The notes under the pieces: model-generated
What the model was told of the DNA's origin: nothing
The model's database searches: none
What the model saw: only the letters and a program-made list of their open reading frames with translations
NCBI GenBank assembly: GCA_027355945.1
Contig: DAIEHA010000008.1
Span: 1 to 41,294 of the forward strand
Direction of reading: 5' to 3'
DNA: 41,294 nucleotides
Source of the DNA: Candidatus Parcubacteria bacterium
GTDB lineage: Bacteria > Patescibacteriota > Minisyncoccia > UBA6257 > 2-01-FULL-56-20
Shown: positions 32,877-40,834 of the stretch, piece after piece
How the letters are laid out: each line of letters starts with the position of its first letter
How positions within the stretch are numbered: the stretch's first letter is position 1
Translations under genes and position numbers: made by a program

Positions 32877-33047
32877 ATGCCTTCAAAAAGCCTTTCAAAA
32901 CGGATAAAGATCACGAAGAACGGGAAGATCGTGCGCCGCCCCATGGGCATCGATCATTTCAAGACGCGCAAGAGCACGAAGACGAACCGCAATTCCCGGA
33001 AGAATGTTTCGCTCAACTTCCCGTTGAAGAAGCTCCTCAACTATTAA
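32877..33047 (+). CDS. rpmI: 50S ribosomal protein bL35
   Basis: A 56-residue basic protein. LSKRIKITKNGKIVRRPMG and the HFKTRKSTKTNRNSRKN segment match bL35. It is shorter than usual (about 65) and lacks the N-terminal MPKMKTHKGA-type segment, starting instead MPSKSLSKRI. The position between infC and rplT is the standard one. No SD is present; a folded leader lies upstream. It is 18 nt from rplT. Confidence 0.9.
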   Translation: MPSKSLSKRIKITKNGKIVRRPMGIDHFKTRKSTKTNRNSRKNVSLNFPLKKLLNY

Positions 33048-33065
33048 TCTAACCGTCACACTGCC

Positions 33066-33413
33066 ATGCCGAGAGTCAAAAGGGGCACCATCGCCAATAA
33101 GCGCCGCGCCAAGGTTCTCAAGAGGACCAAGGGATTCAGCTGGGGTCGCAAATCCAAGGAGCGCTATGCGAAAGAAGCGCTTCTCCATGCAGGAGCCCAC
33201 GCATTCCGCGGCCGCAAGGAAAAGAAGCGCACCTATCGCCAACTCTGGAACGTGAAGATCAATGCGGTGATCCGCGAGGAAGGCATGAGCTACAGCAAAT
33301 TCATCGCCGCCCTCAAGAAGGCGAACATCGCCCTCGATCGCAAGATCCTCGCCGATCTCGCCGAGCACGAGCCCGATGCATTCAAGAAGGTGGTGGCTGC
33401 AGCCAAGAAATAG
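33066..33413 (+). CDS. rplT: 50S ribosomal protein bL20
   Basis: A 115-residue bL20, an early 50S assembly protein that binds 23S rRNA domain I. It has MPRVKRGTIANKRRAKVLKRTKGF, then RKSKERYAKEALLHAGAHAFRGRKEKKRTYRQLWNVKINAVIREEGMSYSKFI. It ends with a Lys/Ala helix. Standard gene order with rpmI. A terminator follows. Confidence 0.98.
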   Translation: MPRVKRGTIANKRRAKVLKRTKGFSWGRKSKERYAKEALLHAGAHAFRGRKEKKRTYRQLWNVKINAVIREEGMSYSKFIAALKKANIALDRKILADLAEHEPDAFKKVVAAAKK

Positions 33414-33420
33414 AAAACAA

Positions 33421-33443
33421 AAAAAGGCCTTAGGGCCTTTTTT
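33421..33443. terminator. Bidirectional terminator between rplT and the Nudix gene
   Basis: AAAAAGGCC-TTAG-GGCCTTTTT, with TTTTTT on the + strand and TTTTTTTG on the minus strand. Confidence 0.92.
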
Positions 33444-33453
33444 CTTCGATCTC

Positions 33454-34035
33454 TTATTTCCTTGCAGGGCCCTCCTTCTGGGTCTCGCGATGCGAGGATG
33501 CGGGCGTTCCCTGACGGCGCTCGGTGGCGCGATGCTGCGGCAGCTGCGGTGCTTGTGACTTCCGGCGCGGTCGCAGAAAATCGTTCGCCTGCTTCAACAC
33601 GTTTTTCGTATCCACATACTTCTTCCCTATCACGTTCATCGCATCGTGGTAAAGGAACCATCCATATCCGCTATGCTCCCTGGGACGGATGACGATCTCC
33701 GCTTTGTGCGTCTCAGCAAGGAAGAGAATGACGGTATCGTAGATGCCCTGCGCGCCGATCTTGAAATAGAAACGCTCATATGCGCGGAAATTCGGGGCGA
33801 TCTTCAGCTCGCTTTTCTTGATACCGGTCTCCTCCTCGAGCTCCCGCAGGGCGGTATCGATGCTCCGCTCGCCAGGTTCGAAATGCCCTTTCGGAAAGTT
33901 CCAATAATTCCCCCGACGATAGAGGAGAAGGAATTTCACCCCGTCGCTCGTCTTACGATATACGACGAAACCCGCAACGACCTGCTTCTTCGTGGGGATC
34001 CTCCTCGGTTCACCGGTATCTTTGGGCGATGCCAT
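33454..34035 (-). CDS. Nudix hydrolase
   Basis: A 193-residue Nudix protein. The Nudix box is GHFEPGERSIDTALRELEEETGI (about 49-71), which fits GX5EX7REUXEEXGU fully. It begins TKKQVVAGFVVYRK and the domain ends near residue 150; about 40 basic, Gln/Pro-rich residues form a disordered tail. It may cleave Ap4A-like dinucleotides or other nucleoside diphosphate derivatives, which fits the short YDTVILFLAETHKAEIVI strand layout; the substrate is not certain. The ATG at 34035 follows TGG-TAGAAT by exactly 6 nt. Confidence 0.94.
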   Translation of the reverse strand: MASPKDTGEPRRIPTKKQVVAGFVVYRKTSDGVKFLLLYRRGNYWNFPKGHFEPGERSIDTALRELEEETGIKKSELKIAPNFRAYERFYFKIGAQGIYDTVILFLAETHKAEIVIRPREHSGYGWFLYHDAMNVIGKKYVDTKNVLKQANDFLRPRRKSQAPQLPQHRATERRQGTPASSHRETQKEGPARK

Positions 34036-34041
34036 GGGGTA

Positions 34042-34050
34042 ATTCTACCA
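34042..34050 (-). promoter_or_regulatory. Extended -10 promoter of the Nudix gene (leaderless)
   Basis: TGG-TAGAAT with a 6-nt gap (TACCCC) to the ATG at 34035. Confidence 0.7.
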
Positions 34051-34093
34051 CACACCCCTCCCCTCGCGGCACCCTTCTCATTTTCTATATATA

Positions 34094-34116
34094 TGGTATA
34101 ATCATTCCCAGGAGGG
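34094..34116 (+). promoter_or_regulatory. Extended -10 and Shine-Dalgarno of the gene at 34121
   Basis: TGG-TATAAT (34094-34102) and, 7 nt on, AGGAGGG (34110-34116). The transcript would start near 34109, almost at the SD itself. Confidence 0.65.
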
Positions 34117-34120
34117 TTCA

Positions 34121-34588
34121 ATGATTCAAGCTTTTGGAATAGTCGTTGCGTTTGGCCTTCTGGCGATATTGATCGAATTGGCGCCAGCCTCGCTTGATGA
34201 AATCAAACTAGCGGCGGCGACCGCAGAAGGATTCCAGGTCTTCCAAGTGCCTACCGCGCCAGGAGATCCCCGAGCCATATTCCGGATCACAGGAATTTCG
34301 TCTCGAGGTATTTATCATTGCACTTATGCAATGATGATGTTCTCCACCCCGGACGGATGCGTGGTCTCCGAGGAGATCGCGGCGAATATCGGGTTCTTCA
34401 AGACCCAGACCTTTCGGGGCGACTTCCTGAATGACCGCCTCATGCGGTGGGGCCGTCATAAGGGATACAAGAATCTCCCGCTGCAGCACGACGAGGAGGT
34501 CATGCTGCTCCTCAAGAATATCCTTGTCATGACAAGGATCGTCATCTCCCGCAGCCCGGCGGCGATCGCCGTCATCATCCCATCATAG
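34121..34588 (+). CDS. Hypothetical protein with N-terminal membrane segment, 155 aa
   Basis: I do not recognise a family. An N-terminal hydrophobic stretch (IQAFGIVVAFGLLAILIELA) suggests a signal anchor or signal peptide. The rest is a soluble domain with FQVFQVPTAPGDPRAIFRITGIS, a two-Cys region (YHCTYAMMMFSTPDGCVVSEEIAANIGFF) and basic RWGRHKGYKNLPLQHDEEVMLLL. The GC content is lower than that of its neighbours. It forms a single-gene unit with strong SD and terminator, like other orphan genes of the window. Confidence 0.65.
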   Translation: MIQAFGIVVAFGLLAILIELAPASLDEIKLAAATAEGFQVFQVPTAPGDPRAIFRITGISSRGIYHCTYAMMMFSTPDGCVVSEEIAANIGFFKTQTFRGDFLNDRLMRWGRHKGYKNLPLQHDEEVMLLLKNILVMTRIVISRSPAAIAVIIPS

Positions 34589-34615
34589 GTTCGCCTGTGA
34601 TGGGCTTTTTTATTC
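34579..34615 (+). terminator. Terminator of the gene at 34121
   Basis: CCCATCA and TGATGGG close an inner AGG-TTCG-CCT stem (34579-34604). CTTTTTTATT follows. The stop codon lies in the stem. Confidence 0.93.
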
Positions 34616-34641
34616 CCGCTCCTTGATCGCTCCTCGGGTTC

Positions 34642-36408
34642 TCACGAGTGCCGATTCTTCTTAAGGCGCGCCCTCATCTTTTCGAGCGGTTGTGCATTCA
34701 CGATATCATCCTTCGATGCCCATCCCCGCCGCGCCTGCGCGATGCCGTATTCGAGATATGGGAAATGTGCCGGTGCATGCGCATCGGAATCGATGGAAAG
34801 CGGCACGCCGGCATCCACGCACTTTCGGATGTATTCATCCTTGAGATCCGTACGGTCGGGATAGGCGTCTATCTCGAGCACCGTGCCGGTCCGTTTTGCG
34901 GCCATGATCACGGCATCCATATCGAGATCGATGGGGGGACGCCGATCGATGATGCGGCATGTGGGATGGAAAAGGATGTCCACGTGAGGATTTTCCATCG
35001 CGCGAATGACCCTCGCCGTCTGGTCCTTGCGGGAAAGTCCGAAGAACGAGTGCACCGATACCCCTACGACATCGAGCCTCGCAAGCACATCATCGGGAAG
35101 ATCAAGGGACCCATCTTTCAAAATATCGCATTCCGTCCCCTTGAGGACCGTCATCCTCCCCCCAAGCCGCGCGTTCACCGCATCGATCTCCCTCCATTGC
35201 TTCCGTATCCTCGTCTCATCGAGGCCGTGCGTCATCGCAAGGCGCTTCGTGTGATCGGTGATCGCGATATAGCGAAGTCCCTGGGATGCCGCCGCGTTCG
35301 CCATCGCCTCGATGGATGCCGTACCATCGGTCCAGTCCGTCTGTACCTGAAGGTCCCCCGCAAGGTCCCCGTACCCGATGAGCTTCGGAAGCGCGTGCGC
35401 GAGCGCCGCCTGAACCTCTCCCGCATCTTCCCTTAACTCGGGTTCGGGCCAATCCATGCCAAGATGGGCGTAGATCTCCCGTTCATCATCCCCAGCGATG
35501 CGAACCTCCTTTCCCCCGGCAGCCATCCTGAAAAGCCCGTATTCGTTGAGCTTCAATCCTTTCTTTGCCGCGATCTGGCGTATCGCCACATTGTGATCCT
35601 TCGACCCCGTAAAATAATCGAGCGCGGCACCATAGGATTCCCGGGGAACCACCCGGAGATCGACATTGATGCCAGGACGTATCTTTATCGATGATTTCGT
35701 TGCGCCATGCGCAATGACGGACATCGTCCCCGGCATCGCCACGAACGCATCCATGACGGCATGCGGATCGGACGAAATGGCGAGAATATCGATATCGCCG
35801 ACGGTTTCCTTGCGTCGGCGCGCCGAACCTGCGGCGATCGCGCGCTCCACGCCAGGCACGGCGCCGAGCATCGCCTCGATCTCCCGCACCTTCGGCATGA
35901 TATGCCCCAGCACGAACCTATGGCCGCTCCCTTTCGCAAACCCGACCCCCTTCAGGATCTTCTCCTCGCTCTTCTTTCCGAACCCCGGCAATGCCGCGAT
36001 CTTCCCTGCCTTCGCCGCCGCCTCGAGGTCCTTCAGGTTGCGGATGCCAAGCTCTCGATAGAGGCGCTCCACGGATTTCGGCCCGAGTCCCTCCACGCGG
36101 GAAAGTTCGTCAAGCCGCACCGGCATCTCCTTTTTGAGCGTCTCATGATATGCAAGCCGTCCCGTGCGCAGCAGCTCCTCGATATGGTCTGCGATCGATG
36201 CACCCACTCCGGGGATCTCCCGCAACGCCTTTATGCCCCCTTCGGCATAACGCTGGGCCGCCTCCGTCTCAAGTCCCTCAACGGCCTCTGCGGCCTTCTC
36301 ATAGGCGCGCGGCTTGAAGGGGACCTGCTGCATAGCGAGGTATTCCCCGACCTCGCGAAGCACCTTTGCGATATCCTGATTCGTACGCGCCGCCTGCCGT
36401 GGAGCCAT
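34642..36408 (-). CDS. polX: DNA polymerase/3'-5' exonuclease PolX
   Basis: A 588-residue PolX with all parts. The helix-hairpin-helix region (about 45-150) has LREIPGVGASIADHIEELL and LSRVEGLGPKSVERLYREL. The polymerase palm has GSARRRKETVGDIDIL, with the catalytic Asp pair. The C-terminal PHP domain (about 340-588) has ITDHTKRLAM, GTECDIL, SVHSFF, LFHPT and SIDSDAHA. In the first PHP motif, where PolX usually has DLQxH, this protein reads DLQVQTDWTDG, so one more metal-binding His is Gln. Exonuclease activity may be weakened. The ATG at 36408 follows TAGAAT (36420-36415) by 6 nt, leaderless. Confidence 0.95.
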   Translation of the reverse strand: MAPRQAARTNQDIAKVLREVGEYLAMQQVPFKPRAYEKAAEAVEGLETEAAQRYAEGGIKALREIPGVGASIADHIEELLRTGRLAYHETLKKEMPVRLDELSRVEGLGPKSVERLYRELGIRNLKDLEAAAKAGKIAALPGFGKKSEEKILKGVGFAKGSGHRFVLGHIMPKVREIEAMLGAVPGVERAIAAGSARRRKETVGDIDILAISSDPHAVMDAFVAMPGTMSVIAHGATKSSIKIRPGINVDLRVVPRESYGAALDYFTGSKDHNVAIRQIAAKKGLKLNEYGLFRMAAGGKEVRIAGDDEREIYAHLGMDWPEPELREDAGEVQAALAHALPKLIGYGDLAGDLQVQTDWTDGTASIEAMANAAASQGLRYIAITDHTKRLAMTHGLDETRIRKQWREIDAVNARLGGRMTVLKGTECDILKDGSLDLPDDVLARLDVVGVSVHSFFGLSRKDQTARVIRAMENPHVDILFHPTCRIIDRRPPIDLDMDAVIMAAKRTGTVLEIDAYPDRTDLKDEYIRKCVDAGVPLSIDSDAHAPAHFPYLEYGIAQARRGWASKDDIVNAQPLEKMRARLKKNRHS

Positions 36409-36414
36409 ATCTCC

Positions 36415-36420
36415 ATTCTA
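36415..36420 (-). promoter_or_regulatory. -10 promoter of polX (leaderless)
   Basis: TAGAAT with a 6-nt gap (GGAGAT) to the ATG at 36408. The gap resembles an SD but is far too close to the start to act as one. Confidence 0.65.
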
Positions 36421-36444
36421 CCGCATCACGCCGTTTTTCCGCAC

Positions 36445-38964
36445 TCATTCCTGCTCGGGTACGAAATCGAACACGCCATTCACATATACGAGTTTCACGC
36501 GATTCCCTTTGAGCACGTTCCTGCCGAGGATCGCCCGAGAAAGCGGCGCACGCACCTTCTCATCGATCACCCTGCGAAGCGGCCGCGCGCCGTATGCGGG
36601 ATCGTACCCGAGCTTCGCGATCTCCCGGAGTGCGTCCGGATCGAAGTCGAGATAGATCCCCTTTTCCTTCATGGTATCCACGAGCTCCGCGAGGTTCATG
36701 ACCACGATCTTCATAAGGTCCTCCGGTCCGAGATTCTTGAAGACGATGATCTTCGAAAAGCGGTTCAGAAGCTCCGGTTTATATACGTCCGTCAGGCGCG
36801 CCTTCACGTATTCGGAGATCTGGTCCATCGATTCACCCTGGGAAAGCGCCTGGTTCACGATATCCGAATGGGCGTTCGAGGTCGCAATGACGATCGTGTT
36901 CGTGAAATCCACGACGCGGTTCAAACTGTCAGTGAGGCGCCCGTCGTCGAACACCTGTAAAAAGAGATCGAGGATATCCGGGTACGCCTTCTCGAACTCG
37001 TCGAGAAGGATGATGCTGTACGGCTTCGCGAGGACCGCATCGGTGAGCGCGCCGCGCATCGCACCATCAGGCGATCCGATGAAGCGCGCATAGCTCGCTT
37101 TATCCTGATATTCCGTCATATCGAAACGCACCATCATCTTTTCCGAACCGAACTGGATATCGGCAAGGATCTTTGCGAGCTCCGTCTTGCCGACGCCCGT
37201 CGGCCCCACGAAGAGGAAGCTTGCGATCGGACCTCCTTTGCGCGCGAGTCCGGACCGATATTCACGGATCGCGTCCGCGACGGCTTTCACCGCCTCCTCC
37301 TGGTCCACGAGCCGCTCATGGACGATCTCCTCCATGCGAAGGAGCTTCTCCGCCTCGTCCTCGTCCGCCTCGTGCATCGGCACGTTCACCATCCCTTCCG
37401 CGACCGCCGTGATCCGCTCCGGACCGAGCACCTTCTCCCCCCGCCGTTCCGCATCCACGAGGGCGCTCTTCATGAGCTCCTCGGCGCTCGAGGGGAGGAA
37501 CTTGTCGCGAAGATATCTCTTTGCGAGCACGACCGCCCGCTTGATCGCCCCGAAGCTTATTTCGATATCCGTCTCGTTCTCGAAAAGCACGCTTTGATAG
37601 GTGAGGACCCGCTCGGCCTCCTCCTCCGTGATCTCCGCAACGGGGATCTTCTCGAATATGGCGACGAAATCGCTGCGGGGTTCGATAAGCTGCTTGAACT
37701 CGCGCGGATAGGTCGACCCGATCACCGGGAACCGGTTCTCCATGATGACGGGCATGAGCGCATCGGCCGCCGAAAGATAGGAGGTCCCCGAGGTACGCAC
37801 AAGGTTGTGAAGGTCCGGGATATGGAGGATGACATTGCCCGCATCCTCGATCTCCTCCACGATCGCCTTGATCCGCGCCTCAAGCTCCTCCGGAGGGGCG
37901 CCAGCCGCAAGGCTCGCAAGATGGAGTTCCACCAGGCGGCGGTCGAAGAGCCCGGTCGGCACGTTGTCGTTCACGAGCGCAAGCGCGAGATGGTGCACGA
38001 TCGATTCTTTGCCGATGCCCGGCTCACCGATGAGGATCGCATTAGGATTGAGCGGACGCGCGAGCGTCTCAATGAGGCGTCCGTATTCCGCGCCGTGCCC
38101 CACAAGGAATCCCGTCGATCCGCCCCGGGCCATATCCGTGAGATCGACGGCGTACCGGTCGAGGATGGGCGTCGGACGCGCGGTCCATGCCCTGTTCATG
38201 ATCCTATGCTTCGCCACCCGGTGCGTACCGATACCGAACCCGCCGAGCACCCGCGGAAGACGCCTGAGCCATCCCCGTTTTACGAGAGATCCGAAAAGGA
38301 GCGCCCGCTCGAGGTCGCCCGGTTCGACCGAGAATTCCCTGAAGAGCATCTCCATCGCATCACCCCCCGTCTTGGCGAGCGCGGAAAACAGGTCCGTGGG
38401 CAATATGAACTCATGGCCCGCCCTGACCGCCTGCGCGAACGCCGCGGCAAGGATCGTCTCGGCGGTCCGTTCGATGCTCCCGCTCTCCCCTTGCGCGCTC
38501 CTCTCGAGAATCTTCTCGAGCTTCTCCTTGAAGTCGCGAATCTTCACATCGAGACGGCGCAGTCCTTCCACGATCACCGGCGATTCAAGGAGGCGATGCG
38601 CGAGCTCCGCAGGAAAATCCTTCCGCGTGATGATGCTCCGATCGAGGGCCCGCTCGAGCGCAGCGAACGCCGCAGGGGATGCGACCTTCGCAAGATTGAT
38701 CCTCCCTTCTCCGAACGATATCTCCGATATGGGCACATCGCCCTGTCCCCGGTGCATGAAAAGGTCTGCGGCGAAGATCAGGAGAAACACGCCGATCCAT
38801 ACCAGGAAATGGATCTTTGAAAAAATGAACGTGAAGATGGCAGCCGCAAGCACGAGGTATGCCACCCGGTCCACTATGCGCACGATCATGCGTCCGCCCA
38901 CCGTCATCCTGAGGCGGGGATCGTCAAGATAGAGCGATGAAGGGTCAAAAGGTCTTTGCTGCAT
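36445..38964 (-). CDS. Membrane-anchored ClpC/ClpB-like AAA+ ATPase with degenerate first ATPase domain
   Basis: An 839-residue protein. Two membrane segments lie near residues 30-65 (YLVLAAAIFTFIFSKIHFLVWIGVFLLIFAADLF), followed by a Clp-N-like helical region. D1 (about 300-430) reads GEPGIGKES where a Walker A Thr is expected and VILHIPDLHNL where Walker B is normally FIDE, so it probably does not hydrolyse ATP. D2 (about 575-760) is canonical: VGPTGVGKTEL, IILLDEFEKA, IVIATSNA, and the C-terminal YDPAYGARPLRRVID. It probably unfolds or remodels membrane-near proteins. ClpP binding is not certain. The start at 38964 overlaps the preceding small gene by 20 nt. Confidence 0.92.
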   Translation of the reverse strand: MQQRPFDPSSLYLDDPRLRMTVGGRMIVRIVDRVAYLVLAAAIFTFIFSKIHFLVWIGVFLLIFAADLFMHRGQGDVPISEISFGEGRINLAKVASPAAFAALERALDRSIITRKDFPAELAHRLLESPVIVEGLRRLDVKIRDFKEKLEKILERSAQGESGSIERTAETILAAAFAQAVRAGHEFILPTDLFSALAKTGGDAMEMLFREFSVEPGDLERALLFGSLVKRGWLRRLPRVLGGFGIGTHRVAKHRIMNRAWTARPTPILDRYAVDLTDMARGGSTGFLVGHGAEYGRLIETLARPLNPNAILIGEPGIGKESIVHHLALALVNDNVPTGLFDRRLVELHLASLAAGAPPEELEARIKAIVEEIEDAGNVILHIPDLHNLVRTSGTSYLSAADALMPVIMENRFPVIGSTYPREFKQLIEPRSDFVAIFEKIPVAEITEEEAERVLTYQSVLFENETDIEISFGAIKRAVVLAKRYLRDKFLPSSAEELMKSALVDAERRGEKVLGPERITAVAEGMVNVPMHEADEDEAEKLLRMEEIVHERLVDQEEAVKAVADAIREYRSGLARKGGPIASFLFVGPTGVGKTELAKILADIQFGSEKMMVRFDMTEYQDKASYARFIGSPDGAMRGALTDAVLAKPYSIILLDEFEKAYPDILDLFLQVFDDGRLTDSLNRVVDFTNTIVIATSNAHSDIVNQALSQGESMDQISEYVKARLTDVYKPELLNRFSKIIVFKNLGPEDLMKIVVMNLAELVDTMKEKGIYLDFDPDALREIAKLGYDPAYGARPLRRVIDEKVRAPLSRAILGRNVLKGNRVKLVYVNGVFDFVPEQE

Positions 38965-39292
38965 AATAAAGAGTGAGAAATGGGACTGCAAGCCAGAGGG
39001 CATAGGCGAGAATGAAACATCCGGCGATCGCGAAATCGGCGATCGCGCCGATCGCAAGACGACCGGTCCTGAAGATGACCCCCAATATGCGTCCGACGAT
39101 CGTGTAATCCTTGTAAAGAGGCTCGAAGAAGTGCCGTATCGTCACCCGAAGGGCGAATAGACGATCCGCAGCCGCAAGCGATGCCATGAGCCTCCTCCCG
39201 AAGGCCGCCGATCCGTCGATGTACCAATGGTGGAAGAACGCGTAGATCCGATACACAAATCGCACCAAAAGATACGTTACGCTGAAATCCAT
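38945..39292 (-). CDS. Small membrane protein coupled to the ClpC-like gene
   Basis: A 115-residue protein without a known family. The N-terminal half is amphipathic and basic (FSVTYLLVRFVYRIYAFFHHWYIDGSAAFGRRLMASL and RVTIRHFFEPLYKDY). The C-terminal half is one or two membrane segments (AIADFAIAGCFILAYALWLAVPFLTLYYA). It overlaps the start of the ClpC-like gene by 20 nt, so the two products are made together and may be partners. The ATG at 39292 follows TGA-TATTAT (39307-39299) by 6 nt. Confidence 0.75.
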   Translation of the reverse strand: MDFSVTYLLVRFVYRIYAFFHHWYIDGSAAFGRRLMASLAAADRLFALRVTIRHFFEPLYKDYTIVGRILGVIFRTGRLAIGAIADFAIAGCFILAYALWLAVPFLTLYYAAKTF

Positions 39293-39298
39293 ATCATA

Positions 39299-39307
39299 AT
39301 AATATCA
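39299..39307 (-). promoter_or_regulatory. Extended -10 promoter of the small membrane/ClpC-like operon (leaderless)
   Basis: TGA-TATTAT with a 6-nt gap to the ATG at 39292. It overlaps the last codons of the uracil-DNA glycosylase gene upstream on the same strand. Confidence 0.65.
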
Positions 39308-39967
39308 GAAAAATCCTGGCCCGGCTTTGGCGGGTCCCTTGCCATCCTGGTTCCGCGTCCGCCTCCCGGAAGGCGCCTCCGCCTTCGTTGCGGCGGCGGG
39401 AGGCAGCTCCGCAGCCATCCTTCCTGCAAGCACGTCGGGGATCTTTCCAAAGTCGCCCTTCAAGACCCTCATCATCTCCTTCGAACGCAATGCCGCCGCA
39501 GGATGATAGACGGGGAACACCGTCCTCCCTCCGATGAGGAACGCCTTACCACGGTCCCTCGTCATCTTCGCCTCGGGGAAAAAATAATTCATGGAAAAAC
39601 GGCCGAGCGTGACGATGAGCTTCGGCCCGATGATATCGATCTGCCTTGCGAGATAGGGCCTGTATGCCGCGATCTCCCCGGGAAGCGGATCGCGATTCTC
39701 CGGGGGCCGGCGTTTCACTATGTTCGTGATATAGACGTCTTCGCGCCTCCAGCCAAGCCCGCGGATCAATTCGTCGAGGAGCTGTCCTCCGCGTCCGACG
39801 AATGGGCGCTTGAGGCGATCCTCGTGCGCACCCGGAGCCTCCCCGATGAACATCACTGCGCAATCCTCATTCCCCTCGCCGAAGACGAGGTTTGCGGGAC
39901 GGAGCGGAAGCGCCGCGTCAATCTCCATCTCCCGTTCGATCTCCGCAAGCGCCGCATGTTTGTCCAT
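39305..39967 (-). CDS. Family-4-type uracil-DNA glycosylase lacking Fe-S cysteines
   Basis: A 220-residue protein of the family 4/5 uracil-DNA glycosylase fold, which removes uracil from DNA. Motifs are MFIGEAPGAHEDRLKRPFVGRGGQLLDELI, YITNIVKRRPPENRDPLPGEI and VYHPAAALRSKEM. The four Cys that hold a 4Fe-4S cluster in family 4 are missing: the N-terminal CxxC is replaced by aliphatic residues, the KC before RPP is KR and the later Cys is Tyr (AAYRPYL). Only one Cys remains. The last 40 residues are a disordered Ala/Lys/Gly tail. The ATG at 39967 follows a perfect TATAAT by 6 nt. Confidence 0.9.
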   Translation of the reverse strand: MDKHAALAEIEREMEIDAALPLRPANLVFGEGNEDCAVMFIGEAPGAHEDRLKRPFVGRGGQLLDELIRGLGWRREDVYITNIVKRRPPENRDPLPGEIAAYRPYLARQIDIIGPKLIVTLGRFSMNYFFPEAKMTRDRGKAFLIGGRTVFPVYHPAAALRSKEMMRVLKGDFGKIPDVLAGRMAAELPPAAATKAEAPSGRRTRNQDGKGPAKAGPGFF

Positions 39968-39973
39968 GCACCT

Positions 39974-39979
39974 ATTATA
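39974..39979 (-). promoter_or_regulatory. -10 promoter of the uracil-DNA glycosylase gene (leaderless)
   Basis: A perfect TATAAT with a 6-nt gap (AGGTGC) to the ATG at 39967. Confidence 0.75.
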
Positions 39980-40011
39980 TAAAGTAGCGGGACCGCCCGC
40001 GAGGCATGCCG

Positions 40012-40677
40012 CTAGCGAGGCCTTTTGATCACCTCGATGACCTTGCCGTTCACGAAGAAATCGTCGTGATCGCCGACATAGATGGGCGCGAAGTCCTCCG
40101 TGGAATCGGAGGTGAGCACCACCTGATTATGAGCGGCATCCCTATGGAACCGCTTCACGTTCGCCGCGCCATCGATCACGGAGAGTATGACATCGCCCTC
40201 CTCCGGAGTGCAGTCCCCGCCATCCACGATGAGATAATCGCCGTTATCGATGGTCTCTCCGCGGACCTTCGCCTGATTCATGGAAAATCCGTCCGCGCGC
40301 ACGGCAAAGAGCCCCTTGTTGCTCGCGCGATGCACGAGCGAATTCGATACCCGCAGATACCCGGCCACATTCTCTTCGGCAAGCACTTCCGCAGGACCGC
40401 AATTCGCCACGCCCACGATGGGAATCTGAAGGAGGCGCTTCCCGTGCTCGAGGAATCCGTCGATCCATCCTTCCTTTGGTTTCTCGATGGTTCCCTTCAC
40501 CCTATCGATCCGCAGCAATCCCCTTTTCTCGAGCTGCTGCAGATGATGCTTTATCTTTTGGGCGGAACGATCCCCCACGAGATCGCCGAGCTCCCGCAGC
40601 GAAAGGTTCGAAATGTTCCTGTTCTTTGCAAGACGAAGGATCTTCTCCTGTAGCGGATGCAGTCGTTGTGTTTCCAT
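40012..40677 (-). CDS. LexA-like transcriptional repressor (S24 peptidase)
   Basis: A 221-residue LexA-type protein. The N-terminal winged helix (about 1-65) reads LHPLQEKILRLAKNRNISNLSLRELGDLV..AQKIKHHLQQLEKRGLL. The C-terminal S24 domain has a self-cleavage region PIVGVANCGPAEVLAEE, where Cys-Gly takes the place of Ala-Gly. The catalytic Ser is in RADGFSMNQA and the Lys in AANVKRFHR. It should repress DNA-damage or stress genes and be inactivated by self-cleavage. Whether RecA triggers it cannot be judged. It reads away from a divergent small peptide gene. TGG-TATACT lies 18 nt upstream, so the leader is about 11 nt without SD. Confidence 0.88.
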   Translation of the reverse strand: METQRLHPLQEKILRLAKNRNISNLSLRELGDLVGDRSAQKIKHHLQQLEKRGLLRIDRVKGTIEKPKEGWIDGFLEHGKRLLQIPIVGVANCGPAEVLAEENVAGYLRVSNSLVHRASNKGLFAVRADGFSMNQAKVRGETIDNGDYLIVDGGDCTPEEGDVILSVIDGAANVKRFHRDAAHNQVVLTSDSTEDFAPIYVGDHDDFFVNGKVIEVIKRPR

Positions 40678-40695
40678 TTTTTTGGATATGCCCTT

Positions 40696-40726
40696 AGTAT
40701 ACCACAGGATACTGGACAGATGTCAA
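40696..40726 (-). promoter_or_regulatory. Promoter and candidate operator of the lexA-like gene
   Basis: TTGACA (40726-40721), a 19-bp spacer and TGG-TATACT (40704-40696). An inverted repeat AGTAT-N8-ATACT (40696-40713) covers the -10 and is a candidate self-regulatory operator. It differs from known SOS boxes. Confidence 0.5.
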
Positions 40727-40739
40727 TTTCCCTTGACAC

Positions 40740-40768
40740 TTGACAATCCCCTGCCATGGGCGTATCCT
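40740..40768 (+). promoter_or_regulatory. Promoter of the small peptide gene divergent from lexA
   Basis: TTGACA (40740-40745), a 17-bp spacer, TATCCT (40763-40768). An overlapping second TTGACA lies at 40733-40738. Confidence 0.55.
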
Positions 40769-40834
40769 GGAAGAGGAAACGATCACAGGGCACTTCCTCG
40801 CGAAAGGTCGCATAACCATCACTTACCTACCACC

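Noticed and set aside
40696-40726. A canonical SOS box for LexA
   Set aside because: Neither CTGT-N8-ACAG nor GAAC-N4-GTTC is present; only a different inverted repeat is seen.
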